From the NCBI GenBank assembly GCA_002839445.1, contig PGYB01000030.1, forward strand, positions 1 through 48,944: a stretch of 48,944 bases of DNA. Reading direction: 5' to 3'. The position numbers and the translations under genes are program-made. The notes under the pieces were generated by a model. The model made no database searches. It was not told where the DNA came from and saw nothing but the letters and a program-made list of their open reading frames with translations. The DNA is from Candidatus Riflebacteria bacterium HGW-Riflebacteria-1. GTDB lineage: Bacteria > Muiribacteriota > Ozemobacteria > Ozemobacterales > Ozemobacteraceae. Numbering within the stretch: position 1 is the stretch's first letter; each line of letters begins with the position of its first letter. Below, piece by piece: positions 34,347 to 42,504 of the stretch.

Positions 34347-35312
34347 ATGGGCTTTTTGTTAGGCTGTGGTGCAGGTTTTGTGATGTGGTTTCTCTACAAC
34401 TATCTGTGGTCTGGCATATACACAGTTGACCAGAATGAGCGCGCGGTAAAAACGGTATTTGGCCGGGCGCAGCGCATCGAGGGCAAGACGACCCTGTCGA
34501 CGCCAGACGCTATAAATCTTATCGATGAAGAGCGCGAACGCTATGCTTATCCTCAGGTGGTCGTTATTCCACCGGGCGGGCCATACTTTAAATTCCCATG
34601 GGAAGAGGTTCATAAGGTTAATATTGCCACGCAGACCCTTAACATGGCTCACGACATTGAAGATCCGACAGCAAATCATGCCGGTCAGTATCTTGAAGCC
34701 GTCACCAAAGATCAGCTGAATACCGCGCTGAGCGGGCAGATACGCTATAAAGTCAACGAAAAGAACCTTTACGCCTACCTGTTTGGCGTTCAGAGCCCGG
34801 TTGTTCACGTCATGGGCTATTTTGTCTCAGTTCTGCGCGAGCGTATTGCCAACTTTGAGGCAAAGAAAAACGAAGAAGACGGAGCTACCGCTGGCATTTC
34901 CATTAATGATTTGCGCAAGAACCTGCATGAAATCAACGAACACATGATGCGGGAATGCACGCAATCAGCAGCGCGATACGGCATTACTCTAGAAGCTTCT
35001 TTGATAACCAGCATTGATCCGCCAGACGAAGTTGAGAGCGCGCTGGCCGCCATTAACACCGCTCATAACGAAGTGTCGTCAGAAATCAGCCTGGCGCAGG
35101 CGTCAGCTGATCAGAAAATCGTGCAGTCGCGTCGTGCCACCGAGATCGAAACCCTGCGCGCCAAGTCTGAGGTTGAGCCGCTGAAGAGCACTGCTGACCA
35201 GCTTACAGAGCTTAAGAAAAGCGGCCCGGATGTGTTGCGGGCATATGTGCGCAATGTTAAGCTGGCGCTGTATTCAAAGGTTAAACAGGTCATCATGGAG
35301 GTGGAAAAATAA
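34347..35312 (+). CDS. SPFH/band 7 membrane protein, first of pair
   Basis: A stomatin/prohibitin-like protein. The 321-aa product has one N-terminal membrane helix (about 2-22) and then a band 7 domain beginning at VDQNERAVKTVFGRAQRI. The SPFH core runs to about residue 210 (YGITLEASLITSIDPP). A coiled-coil helix rich in A, E, K and S (230-275) precedes the C-terminal tail. ATG 34347 follows GGGAGGTG closely; an in-frame GTG six bases earlier lies inside that ribosome binding site. The stop overlaps the next ATG by one base (TAATG). Such pairs usually form a hetero-oligomeric membrane cage, like HflK/HflC, but no protease is adjacent. Confidence 0.9.
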   Translation: MGFLLGCGAGFVMWFLYNYLWSGIYTVDQNERAVKTVFGRAQRIEGKTTLSTPDAINLIDEERERYAYPQVVVIPPGGPYFKFPWEEVHKVNIATQTLNMAHDIEDPTANHAGQYLEAVTKDQLNTALSGQIRYKVNEKNLYAYLFGVQSPVVHVMGYFVSVLRERIANFEAKKNEEDGATAGISINDLRKNLHEINEHMMRECTQSAARYGITLEASLITSIDPPDEVESALAAINTAHNEVSSEISLAQASADQKIVQSRRATEIETLRAKSEVEPLKSTADQLTELKKSGPDVLRAYVRNVKLALYSKVKQVIMEVEK

Positions 35313-36307
35313 TGGATCAGTTTATAGCCGGTTTTATTCTCACCTTCATCGGATGCTTTATTTGTTTGCCGCTGTTTCTGTGGATAATTCGCATGTTTGG
35401 TATTTATGCCATTGTTCACGAGGGACGTTGTCACGTTTATCTGTTGTTTGGGCAGGTTCTCGGAGTTCTTAAAGAACCCGGCTTTTATTTTTTGCCATGG
35501 CACCTCGGCGTGAAATCGCTGATTGTCTATCTTCTTGGCTCGTGCAAAGTTGTCGACACCCGAATGGATCAGGAATATTTACGCAGCCAGCCGGTAAACT
35601 CAGAAGAAGGCGCGCCAATGGGTATCGGCATCTGGTATGAAGTATTCGTCTCAAACCCGGTTTCATATCTATTCAAGAACATCGATCCGCGCACCTCTCT
35701 TTCAACAAATGTGCGAAGCGCTTCTATCAGATGCTTGAGTAACATGAAACTTGGCGACATGCTCGAAGATCGCCATACCATGAGTCAGAAAGTGCGTCAG
35801 GAGGTGTCGGCCCAGGCGGCTGAATGGGGTTACAAAGTAGGATCTGTTTATGTTCGCAAAGTTCATTTTCGCGATGCCAAGATGATTTTTCAGATCCAGG
35901 AAAAGGTCGTGAATCGTTTGCGCCAGGTTACCTCTGCAATTAAGCAGGATGGCGCCAATCAGGTCAGTATTATTACCAGTACTGCTGAAAATCAGGCTGC
36001 GGCTGAATTCGCCAAGGCTGCCGCCGTGCGCCCAAAAATCGTTGGCGAAGCACTACAGGCAATTTCGAAAGATCCCGAGATTTCTTCTGCGCTGTTCGAA
36101 ATTATTGAAGCTCAAAAGCTGTCTGAGAGCAAGGCTCAGATAACAATGATTCCTGCGAATACGCCAATGCTTCGACAGATGCTGGCAGCAGAGGGCCTTG
36201 ATGATGCTGAAACCATCGAACCGCAAAGAGTTTACGGCAGCAGCAGCAATGTTAACAATGCCGTCGCTGCCGTCAGCAAAAAAACGCAGTCGTCCAAAAA
36301 GTCCTGA
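35312..36307 (+). CDS. SPFH/band 7 membrane protein, second of pair
   Basis: Second stomatin/prohibitin-like subunit, 331 aa. A membrane helix (about 5-30) is followed by IYAIVHEGRCHVYLLFGQVLGVLKEPGFYF, the typical SPFH entry. The domain ends near WGYKVGSVYVRKVHFRDAKM (about 165-190), followed by an alanine-rich helix (200-250) and a polar tail. It overlaps the first gene by one base and is surely translationally coupled. The two proteins differ widely in sequence, so they are diverged partners rather than a recent duplication. Its stop lies 25 bp before the pyr promoter, so the two units are adjacent but separate. Confidence 0.9.
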   Translation: MDQFIAGFILTFIGCFICLPLFLWIIRMFGIYAIVHEGRCHVYLLFGQVLGVLKEPGFYFLPWHLGVKSLIVYLLGSCKVVDTRMDQEYLRSQPVNSEEGAPMGIGIWYEVFVSNPVSYLFKNIDPRTSLSTNVRSASIRCLSNMKLGDMLEDRHTMSQKVRQEVSAQAAEWGYKVGSVYVRKVHFRDAKMIFQIQEKVVNRLRQVTSAIKQDGANQVSIITSTAENQAAAEFAKAAAVRPKIVGEALQAISKDPEISSALFEIIEAQKLSESKAQITMIPANTPMLRQMLAAEGLDDAETIEPQRVYGSSSNVNNAVAAVSKKTQSSKKS

Positions 36308-36332
36308 TTAAAAGCGGAGTTCTGCAGGGGGG

Positions 36333-36361
36333 TTGACAAATTGATGATTCTCTGATAGAGT
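36333..36361 (+). promoter_or_regulatory. Promoter of the pyr operon
   Basis: TTGACA (36333-36338, perfect -35) and TAGAGT (36356-36361, 4/6 -10) have a 17-bp spacer. Transcription should begin near 36368, giving about 28 nt before the leader frame and about 250 nt before pyrC. Confidence 0.8.
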
Positions 36362-36396
36362 CGCGCCATCTTGAGAAATGAGCTGGAGACGGCATC

Positions 36397-36630
36397 GTGA
36401 CTCTTTTATGGCGCAGCGACCTGTTGTTTGGCAGCGGAGCGGTTTCGGCTCCAGCCAGCAACCCTGACTTAAGCTCTTACAGTCCCCTTCTACCACCCAC
36501 GGCAGAAGGGGATCTGTTTTTTAGCGGTATTTTGCCTTACGCAGAGATAACCCGGCACATGCTTGGTGCTGGCGACAAGGTGCGGCTGCAGTTCAAACCA
36601 TTGCGGGCAGGACCGGGGCAATGGAAATGA
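36397..36630 (+). CDS. Leader peptide or small protein coupled to pyrC
   Basis: A 77-codon frame starts at GTG 36397, with GGAG 8 nt upstream and the pyr promoter just before that. It ends at TGA 36628-36630, overlapping the ATG of pyrC (ATGA). The reading frame passes directly through the terminator-like hairpin at 36482-36522. I recognise no family. The peptide has a proline/serine-rich middle and a beta-like end (KVRLQFKPLRAG), with no membrane helix. The layout matches a pyrBI-type leader peptide in which translation rate controls termination, but is longer than that 44-residue example. It may alternatively be a true small protein. Confidence 0.6.
   Translation: MTLLWRSDLLFGSGAVSAPASNPDLSSYSPLLPPTAEGDLFFSGILPYAEITRHMLGAGDKVRLQFKPLRAGPGQWK
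36482..36522 (+). terminator. Attenuator-like terminator inside the pyr leader frame
   Basis: The stem CCCCTTCT (36484-36491) pairs with AGAAGGGG (36504-36511), extended by one A-T pair and a wobble, with a 12-nt loop, and is followed by TTTTTT at 36517-36522. A smaller upstream hairpin (about 36435-36451, GGAGC/GCTCC) could act as a pause site. It lies about 100 bp before pyrC within translated sequence. Confidence 0.75.
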
Positions 36631-38003
36631 TCAACCTGCCGTGGCTCGATGCTGGTGGACGGCTGCGTCTCGACAGACTGCAGATCAGAAATGGCCACCT
36701 GGTGGTTGCAGGTCAGCCGCGCCGCCTGGAACCCTCAGAAATCACTGCCGCGACTGAGCAGATTGTTGTTCCTGGTTACATTGATGCCCATGTGCATTTT
36801 CGCCAGCCCGGGCAGGCTTACAAGGAAGGCATTGCCAATGGTTGTCTGGCAGCACTTGCCGGCGGCGTTACCACTGTATTTGATATGCCTAACACCAATC
36901 CTCCGACTTGCACGGCCGCTGCCCTCGCAGCAAAGCGCAGACTCTGGAACGGCCGCGCAAAGGTAGGGTGGGGCCTTTTTATCGGCTGTGATGGTTCTAA
37001 AATTGCTTCCAGGGTCGACAAGACAGGGGCAGCAAATGCAAGAAATGGGTTGTATAAGATCCCGACACCGGAAAACCTTGGTATAGATTCTTCTGCAGTT
37101 GCTGCCATGAAGGTTTTTATGGCGCGATCAGGCAGTTGTGCCGCAGTAAATGATCCTGAAGTGCTCGCGCAGCTTATGCTCTCCTGGCCGAGAATCGCTG
37201 TGCATGCTGAAGACGAAAGTAAGTTTCCGCGAACGGCAACCGGCCTGACTCATGAACAGCTCCGGCCGAGAGCTTCTGTGATTGCAGCCCTGCACAAGCT
37301 TGAAAAAGCTTTGGAACTGGCAGAAAAGCATTATGGGCGAATGCCTGAGTGCCGGCTTATTCTTCTGCATCTTTCCACCAGTGAAGAAGTGCAGTGGGTG
37401 AGGCGAATGAAAGAGCGTGGTTACAAAATCACTGCCGAAACCTGTCCGCATTACCTTTATTTTACCAATGCCGATCTTGCCGAATGCGGTGCGCAGCTCC
37501 AGGTAAATCCACCGATCCGCGATGCCGATGATCAGGCAATGCTCTGGCAGGCTCTTGCCGACGGCACAATTGACATGATTAACAGTGATCACGCACCGCA
37601 TGCGCAGGCTGAAAAGGCATCTGCCAACCCACCATCAGGAATTCCCGGAATAGAACGCATGTGGCAGTTGCTTGCACTGGCTGCAGATTCCGGGCGCATC
37701 AGCTGGCAGCGTGCTCTGGCGCTGGCCGGGCAAAATGCGGCAAAATGTTATGGGATTGCCGGTCGTGGCGAACTCGTTGATGGTGCCCGCGCCGACCTGG
37801 TGGTTTTGCGCCGAAACAAGGCCGCTGATAGTTACTCGCCCCGCAAAATTGTCACGCGTGCCGGTTATGACGCATACCGGCATTTGAAGTTTCCCTGGGA
37901 AGTCGAACGCGTTCTCATAGCTGGGAAAACCGCATGGGAACAACATAATTCGCGAGCTCTGCCGCTCGCAGAGGAGGTATATGCCGCTAAACCAATCTGC
38001 TGA
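36627..38003 (+). CDS. pyrC: Dihydroorotase
   Basis: Zinc amidohydrolase cyclising N-carbamoyl-aspartate to dihydroorotate, third step of UMP synthesis. From ATG 36627 it is 458 aa; an ATG two codons earlier (36621) is also in frame. Metal ligands H55 and H57 lie in YIDAHVHFRQPGQ. The FDMPNTNPPT block, the likely metal-bridging lysine in AAMKVFM, HAEDES, HLSTSEE, AETCPHYLYF and NSDHAPHA complete the site. This is the COG0044-type enzyme. Its ATG overlaps the leader-frame stop, and its 3' end overlaps pyrE by 23 bp. Confidence 0.95.
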   Translation: MINLPWLDAGGRLRLDRLQIRNGHLVVAGQPRRLEPSEITAATEQIVVPGYIDAHVHFRQPGQAYKEGIANGCLAALAGGVTTVFDMPNTNPPTCTAAALAAKRRLWNGRAKVGWGLFIGCDGSKIASRVDKTGAANARNGLYKIPTPENLGIDSSAVAAMKVFMARSGSCAAVNDPEVLAQLMLSWPRIAVHAEDESKFPRTATGLTHEQLRPRASVIAALHKLEKALELAEKHYGRMPECRLILLHLSTSEEVQWVRRMKERGYKITAETCPHYLYFTNADLAECGAQLQVNPPIRDADDQAMLWQALADGTIDMINSDHAPHAQAEKASANPPSGIPGIERMWQLLALAADSGRISWQRALALAGQNAAKCYGIAGRGELVDGARADLVVLRRNKAADSYSPRKIVTRAGYDAYRHLKFPWEVERVLIAGKTAWEQHNSRALPLAEEVYAAKPIC

Positions 38004-38598
38004 ACTTATCAAATTTCTTCTCGACTGTCAGGCTCTTAAGTTTGGCGATTTTACCCTTAAATCAGGGGCGAAATCGCCATTTTTTATTGATCTCGGCCAG
38101 GTAAAAACAGGTCGGCAGCTCGATGTTCTCGGTGGTTTTATGGCCGCGGCGATTCGTGAACGTTATTCAGACACGACGATTGTTTTCGGGCCGGCTTACA
38201 AAGGCATCGCGCTGGCGGCAACTGCTGCTACTGCATTTTGGCGCCTGTGCGGCCGCGATCTGGGAGTGCTCTTCGACCGCAAAGAAGCCAAGGCGCACGG
38301 CGAAGGCGGTTCTTACATTGGCAATCTGCCAACGCCTGCTGACCGCATTGTGCTGATCGATGACGTGCTGACCAGCGGCCAGACAAAGCGCGAGGCGATC
38401 GCAAGTCTGCAAAAAACTTTCGGAGTGACAAAAGTGGCCATTCTGGTTGTCGTCGATCGTCGTTCAAAAGCAGGCGCAGCAAGCGATGATCTCGAATTCT
38501 CATCTCTGCTCAACATTCAGACTCTTGGCGCGTATCTCGTTGAAACCGGCGATGATCGGGCCGCACTAATCAAAAAATGGTGGGAGACCGCTCAATGA
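37981..38598 (+). CDS. pyrE: Orotate phosphoribosyltransferase
   Basis: Makes orotidine 5'-monophosphate from orotate and PRPP. It is 205 aa, typical. The PRPP loop is IVLIDDVLTSGQT, with the flexible region near DRKEAKAHGEGGSY upstream. GAGGAGG lies 5 nt before ATG 37981, fixing a start inside the end of pyrC (23-bp overlap). The stop TGA overlaps the ATG of pyrF (ATGA at 38595-38598). Confidence 0.96.
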   Translation: MPLNQSAELIKFLLDCQALKFGDFTLKSGAKSPFFIDLGQVKTGRQLDVLGGFMAAAIRERYSDTTIVFGPAYKGIALAATAATAFWRLCGRDLGVLFDRKEAKAHGEGGSYIGNLPTPADRIVLIDDVLTSGQTKREAIASLQKTFGVTKVAILVVVDRRSKAGAASDDLEFSSLLNIQTLGAYLVETGDDRAALIKKWWETAQ

Positions 38599-39299
38599 AC
38601 AACAGACCCGAGAAAACATTTAAACTGATTCCGGCTCTCGACGTGCTCGAACTCTCTGATGTAGAACGCATCGCCAGGGTTGCCGGCAACAATCCGCTTT
38701 TCTACGGCTTCAAGGCTGGTTTTTCGCTGGGCCTGACCCACGGCCTGGGCAAAGTCGTCGAGATGATTCGCCGTTATTCTGATCTGCCGATTATCTATGA
38801 TCATCAGAAAGCGGCGACCGACATTCCGGATACCGGAAAATTATTTGCACAGACGTTGCGCCGTGCCGGAATAAATGAAGCCATTCTCTTTCCACAGGCC
38901 GGGCCGGCAACGCAGGAAGCCTGGATAACTGCGCTTTGCGAAGAAGAAATAAAAGTCATTGTCGGCGGGTTGATGACTCATAAGGCTTACATGTCATCAG
39001 AAGGCGGTTATCTTGATGACCAGGCGATAGAAAACATCTATCGAAGCGCGGTGAACCTTGGAGTCACCGCTTTTGTAATGCCGCTGACCAAGCCTGAAGC
39101 GGTCGACCGTATTCTTAAAGCTGTTCCGTTTAAAGCTGGAACAGAGTTTTATTCTCCGGGTTATGGCCGCCAGGGCGGTGATCCTTCACGCTTTGCCGGC
39201 ATCGATCGTCACTATCTTATTGTGGGTCGTTCTCTTCTTGAAGCCAGTGATCCGGGCGCCTGGATAGCCGACGCAGCTATGCAGCTGAGGAGTCGATAA
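38595..39299 (+). CDS. pyrF: Orotidine 5'-phosphate decarboxylase, divergent type
   Basis: Predicted to decarboxylate OMP to UMP. From ATG 38595 (GGGAGA 8 nt upstream, ATGA overlap with pyrE) it is 234 aa. The beta-barrel entry LIPALDV gives D16, and the substrate lysine K40 lies in FKAGFSLG. The catalytic run is YDHQKAATDIPDT, with D69, K72 and D76. The usual spacing D-x-K-x-x-D is stretched to D-x2-K-x3-D, so this is a divergent branch of the OMPDC/HUMPS superfamily. Its position between pyrE and pyrB leaves little doubt about its role. A longer frame from 38577 has no ribosome binding site. Confidence 0.88.
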   Translation: MNNRPEKTFKLIPALDVLELSDVERIARVAGNNPLFYGFKAGFSLGLTHGLGKVVEMIRRYSDLPIIYDHQKAATDIPDTGKLFAQTLRRAGINEAILFPQAGPATQEAWITALCEEEIKVIVGGLMTHKAYMSSEGGYLDDQAIENIYRSAVNLGVTAFVMPLTKPEAVDRILKAVPFKAGTEFYSPGYGRQGGDPSRFAGIDRHYLIVGRSLLEASDPGAWIADAAMQLRSR

Positions 39300-40219
39300 T
39301 GAAGCGTGACCTCATATCGATCGAAGATCTCAACGAAAAACAGCTGCGTGATTACATCGAGTTTGGCAGAAAGATTGATGGAATGAGCCATGAGGCCTGC
39401 CGCCAGATTCTTGCCGGTCGCATTCTCGGTGTGCTTTTTTACGAGCCGAGCACACGAACCAGGCTGAGTTTTGAGGCTGCGATGCTGCGCATGGGTGGCC
39501 AGATTATCGGTTTTTCTGAAGCCCTCAATACATCGGTGGCCAAGGGCGAATCGCTGGCCGACACCATTCGCACGGTTGAGCGCTACTGCGATGCAATCGT
39601 CATCCGCCACCCGCGCGAAGGCGCCGCACGTCTGGCTGCCGAAATCAGCCGGGTGCCGGTGATCAATGCCGGTGATGGCGCCAATCAGCACCCGACCCAG
39701 ACTCTTCTTGATCTCTACACATTGCAGAATCTGTTTGGCCGCGTCGATGGGCTGCGCGTCGCGCTTGTCGGCGATCTCAAGTATTCGCGCACTGTTCATT
39801 CGTTGTTTCACGCACTGGCCCGGTTTAAAGATGTCAGGTTCCGTTTTGTCTCGCCGGAAACGCTAAGGATGCCGGAATATGTAATCGAAGCGACCGAGGG
39901 CTCAGCTGCAGAAATAGCCGAGACAACCAATTTCGAAGAGGCAATTGCAGACAGCGACGTGATATATATGACACGCATCCAGCGTGAACGCTTTCCTGAC
40001 CCGCTGGAGTATGAAAAAGTTAAAGATGCTTATCGCCTTGATCGCTCAGCACTTAAGCACGCGCCGTCGCATCTTAAGGTATTGCATCCACTGCCACGCG
40101 TGAACGAGATCGCAACCGATGTTGACAGCACGCAGCATGCCGCCTATTTCCCGCAGGCTGGTTATGGCATGGTGATGCGCCAGGGTATTCTGGCCCATCT
40201 GCTTGGAGGAAAGCTATGA
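39299..40219 (+). CDS. pyrB: Aspartate carbamoyltransferase catalytic subunit
   Basis: Condenses carbamoyl phosphate with aspartate, the committed step. It is 306 aa. The carbamoyl-phosphate loop is FYEPSTRTRLSFEA (S51, T52, R53, T54). HPTQTLLDLYTL and LHPLPRVNEI are the other active-site segments. AGGAG precedes an ATG that overlaps the pyrF stop by one base (TAATG). The 4-bp overlap with pyrI at its end favours an assembled catalytic-regulatory holoenzyme like that of E. coli. Confidence 0.97.
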   Translation: MKRDLISIEDLNEKQLRDYIEFGRKIDGMSHEACRQILAGRILGVLFYEPSTRTRLSFEAAMLRMGGQIIGFSEALNTSVAKGESLADTIRTVERYCDAIVIRHPREGAARLAAEISRVPVINAGDGANQHPTQTLLDLYTLQNLFGRVDGLRVALVGDLKYSRTVHSLFHALARFKDVRFRFVSPETLRMPEYVIEATEGSAAEIAETTNFEEAIADSDVIYMTRIQRERFPDPLEYEKVKDAYRLDRSALKHAPSHLKVLHPLPRVNEIATDVDSTQHAAYFPQAGYGMVMRQGILAHLLGGKL

Positions 40220-40692
40220 GTCCTGAACAGATAATGCTTATACCAAAGATTGAAAATGGTTTTGTGCTCGATCATATCCCGACCGGTTCGGGAGTTAAGG
40301 TGCTGAACCTTATTCGTGGTCACGCTGAGCTTAATGAGTCGGTGATTTCGGTAGGGCTGCATTACACGAGTCGGCGTCTCGGGCGCAAGGATCTGATCAA
40401 GATTCAGAGTCGTGAGCTGCCACAGCGTTTCTTGCAGCATTTGTCACTTGTTGTGCCTGGTGTTACAATAAAGCGTGTCGAAAATTATGCGGTTGCTCAA
40501 AAGATTGTGCTCGAGCCGCCTGAGCTTGTCGATAATCTGCTGAGTTGCCCGAATCCTGGTTGTATTACCAATCACGAGCGTGGCGTAACCACCTGTTTTC
40601 ACCTGGTTCGGCGGGAACCGATGAAGTTTCGCTGTAACCACTGTGAACGCCGGTTCGCGCTGTCTGAGCTCGAAAACAGGTTAAAATTGTGA
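40216..40692 (+). CDS. pyrI: Aspartate carbamoyltransferase regulatory subunit
   Basis: Allosteric subunit that binds CTP/ATP and stabilises the PyrB complex. It is 158 aa, about family length. The N-terminal nucleotide domain has IENGFVLDHIPTGSG. The zinc site is C111, C116, C140 and C143 (CPNPGC and CNHC), spaced as in the E. coli protein. It overlaps pyrB by 4 bp and pyrD by 4 bp. Its presence means pathway flux is likely feedback-controlled at the protein level in addition to any attenuation. Confidence 0.96.
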   Translation: MSPEQIMLIPKIENGFVLDHIPTGSGVKVLNLIRGHAELNESVISVGLHYTSRRLGRKDLIKIQSRELPQRFLQHLSLVVPGVTIKRVENYAVAQKIVLEPPELVDNLLSCPNPGCITNHERGVTTCFHLVRREPMKFRCNHCERRFALSELENRLKL

Positions 40693-41612
40693 TAAATCGA
40701 TTGCATGTAGATCTGGCCGGCATTGAGCTGGCGTCACCACTGGTTCTTGCTTCTGGCGTAATGGGGCTCTCGGCGTCGAGTCTGGAGCGTGTTGCTGAAC
40801 TTGGCGCCGGAGCTGTCACTGCCAAATCATGCGGGCTCGAAGAGCGCAAAGGACACCCATGCCCGGCAATTCTGCCGTTTGGCTTCGGGTTGCTCAACGC
40901 GGTAGGCCTGGCAAATCCTGGCGTTGATGAGATGGTTGCGGAATTGCGGGCGTTTCGCCTGCTTTCAGATGTGCCGGTCATCGCGTCAATTTTCGGAAAA
41001 ACGGTAGAAGAGTTCCCGGAAGTAGCGGCTCGCATTGCCGAAGCACGCCCGGCGATGATCGAGGTCAATGTTTCCTGCCCCAATGTCGCGGGGGAATTCG
41101 GCCAGCCATTCTCATCAGATCCTGCGCTGGTAGGCGAAATAACCAGGCTGGTGCGCGCGCGCGTCAGCGACATTCCGATATCGATAAAGCTTTCGCTGCA
41201 GTGCCTCTCTCTTGCACAGATTGCAAAGGCATGTGCCGACAATGGCGCTGATGCGATAACTGCGATCAATTCAGTCGGGCCAGGCATGATTATTGACCCT
41301 AACGTCAGGCGCCCGGTGCTGGCCAACCGCATGGGCGGCCTGTCGGGTCCGGCAATTCTGCCACTGGCGGTACGCGCCGTGTGGGAGATCGCCGCGGCGG
41401 TGTCGCTGCCGATCATCGGCACCGGCGGGGTTGAGACGGCTGAAGATGTAGTGCAGATGGTGCTTGCCGGCGCAACTGCTGTTGGCGTCGGAACTGCAGT
41501 TTATACCCGCGGTCTTGAGGTGTTTTCGACCATCAATTCCGATCTGCACGTTTTTATGCAGGAGCGTGGCATCACGTCTCTGAGCGATCTTAAAGGAGCG
41601 GCCCATGTCTGA
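40689..41612 (+). CDS. pyrD: Dihydroorotate dehydrogenase B, catalytic subunit
   Basis: FMN enzyme oxidising dihydroorotate to orotate. The 307-aa length and the catalytic cysteine C130 in EVNVSCPN mark the class 1B type, which passes electrons to PyrK and NAD. It starts at GTG 40689 overlapping the pyrI stop, a rare start in an otherwise ATG-dominated operon. The FMN-phosphate end GTGGVETAEDV is intact. It overlaps pyrK by 8 bp. Confidence 0.95.
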   Translation: MINRLHVDLAGIELASPLVLASGVMGLSASSLERVAELGAGAVTAKSCGLEERKGHPCPAILPFGFGLLNAVGLANPGVDEMVAELRAFRLLSDVPVIASIFGKTVEEFPEVAARIAEARPAMIEVNVSCPNVAGEFGQPFSSDPALVGEITRLVRARVSDIPISIKLSLQCLSLAQIAKACADNGADAITAINSVGPGMIIDPNVRRPVLANRMGGLSGPAILPLAVRAVWEIAAAVSLPIIGTGGVETAEDVVQMVLAGATAVGVGTAVYTRGLEVFSTINSDLHVFMQERGITSLSDLKGAAHV

Positions 41613-42417
41613 ATATATGCAGACCTACCAGGTTAAACGCGTGCTGACACATAATGAAGGGTTAAAAAGCTTTCGTTTCGACCGTGTAATTGAGGCCGCG
41701 CCGGGGCAGTTCGTGCTGGTCTGGCTGCCCGGCGCCGACGAAAAACCTTTCGCGCTTTCCGGCGTATTCGACCATGAGATCGAGATTACAGTTAAAGCGG
41801 TCGGCCCTTTTACCAAACAGTTTATGAATGTTAAAGCCGGCGACTGGGTTGGATTGCGCGGCCCGTTTGGTAACGGTTTTCAGCCGATAGAAGGCATGGT
41901 TCTGGTCGGTGGTGGCATTGGCAATGCGCCGCTGCGTTACCTGGCACAATGCCTGCGCGAAGAAAAGCTGCTGTTTCGCTGGGTTATCGGCGTAAAAACC
42001 GCTGAAGATCTTGCTTTTCGTGACGAACTCGCGAGCATGCCTGAGGTCACAATAGTCAGTGAAGATAGCTCAATCGGTAAGAAGGGCAGGGCGGTCGATG
42101 TTCTGGCCGCCATGAATGACCACGAGCCGATCATTGTGCTGGCAGCTTCCGGGCCAGAGCCAATGTTGCTTGCCGTGCATGGCTTTGCCAACACTTTTTC
42201 GCCAGATATTCCCGTTCAGCTTTCGTTCGAGCGCTATATGAAATGCGCCGTAGGCATTTGCGGACAATGCTGCCTGGATGGCACCGGTCTGCGCGTATGC
42301 GTCGAAGGCCCGGTCCTCTCTGGTCATCAGCTGCAGGGTGTCACCGAATGGGGGCGTCCACACCGCGGCCCCTCCGGCCGCCGCCCTACTCAAAAACAGG
42401 CAGTACACCACGATTAA
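41605..42417 (+). CDS. pyrK: Dihydroorotate dehydrogenase B, electron-transfer subunit
   Basis: Carries FAD and a [2Fe-2S] cluster and hands electrons from PyrD to NAD+. It is 270 aa. A ferredoxin-reductase-like flavin domain has EKPFALSG, the NAD domain begins VGGGIGNAPL, and the cluster ligands are C214, C219, C222 and C232. AGGAG lies before the ATG inside pyrD (8-bp overlap). The last 20 residues (PHRGPSGRRPTQKQ) are basic and unlike the conserved core. It is the last gene of the pyr operon; I see no clear terminator before the next gene. Confidence 0.95.
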   Translation: MSEYMQTYQVKRVLTHNEGLKSFRFDRVIEAAPGQFVLVWLPGADEKPFALSGVFDHEIEITVKAVGPFTKQFMNVKAGDWVGLRGPFGNGFQPIEGMVLVGGGIGNAPLRYLAQCLREEKLLFRWVIGVKTAEDLAFRDELASMPEVTIVSEDSSIGKKGRAVDVLAAMNDHEPIIVLAASGPEPMLLAVHGFANTFSPDIPVQLSFERYMKCAVGICGQCCLDGTGLRVCVEGPVLSGHQLQGVTEWGRPHRGPSGRRPTQKQAVHHD

Positions 42418-42504
42418 ACCCTGATTTAACGATGAAAACAGATAACTCCACGGCAAGCTCGTTCTACATTTCAATAAAATCCGCTAAAAAAGTTGTTTTA
42501 TAGC

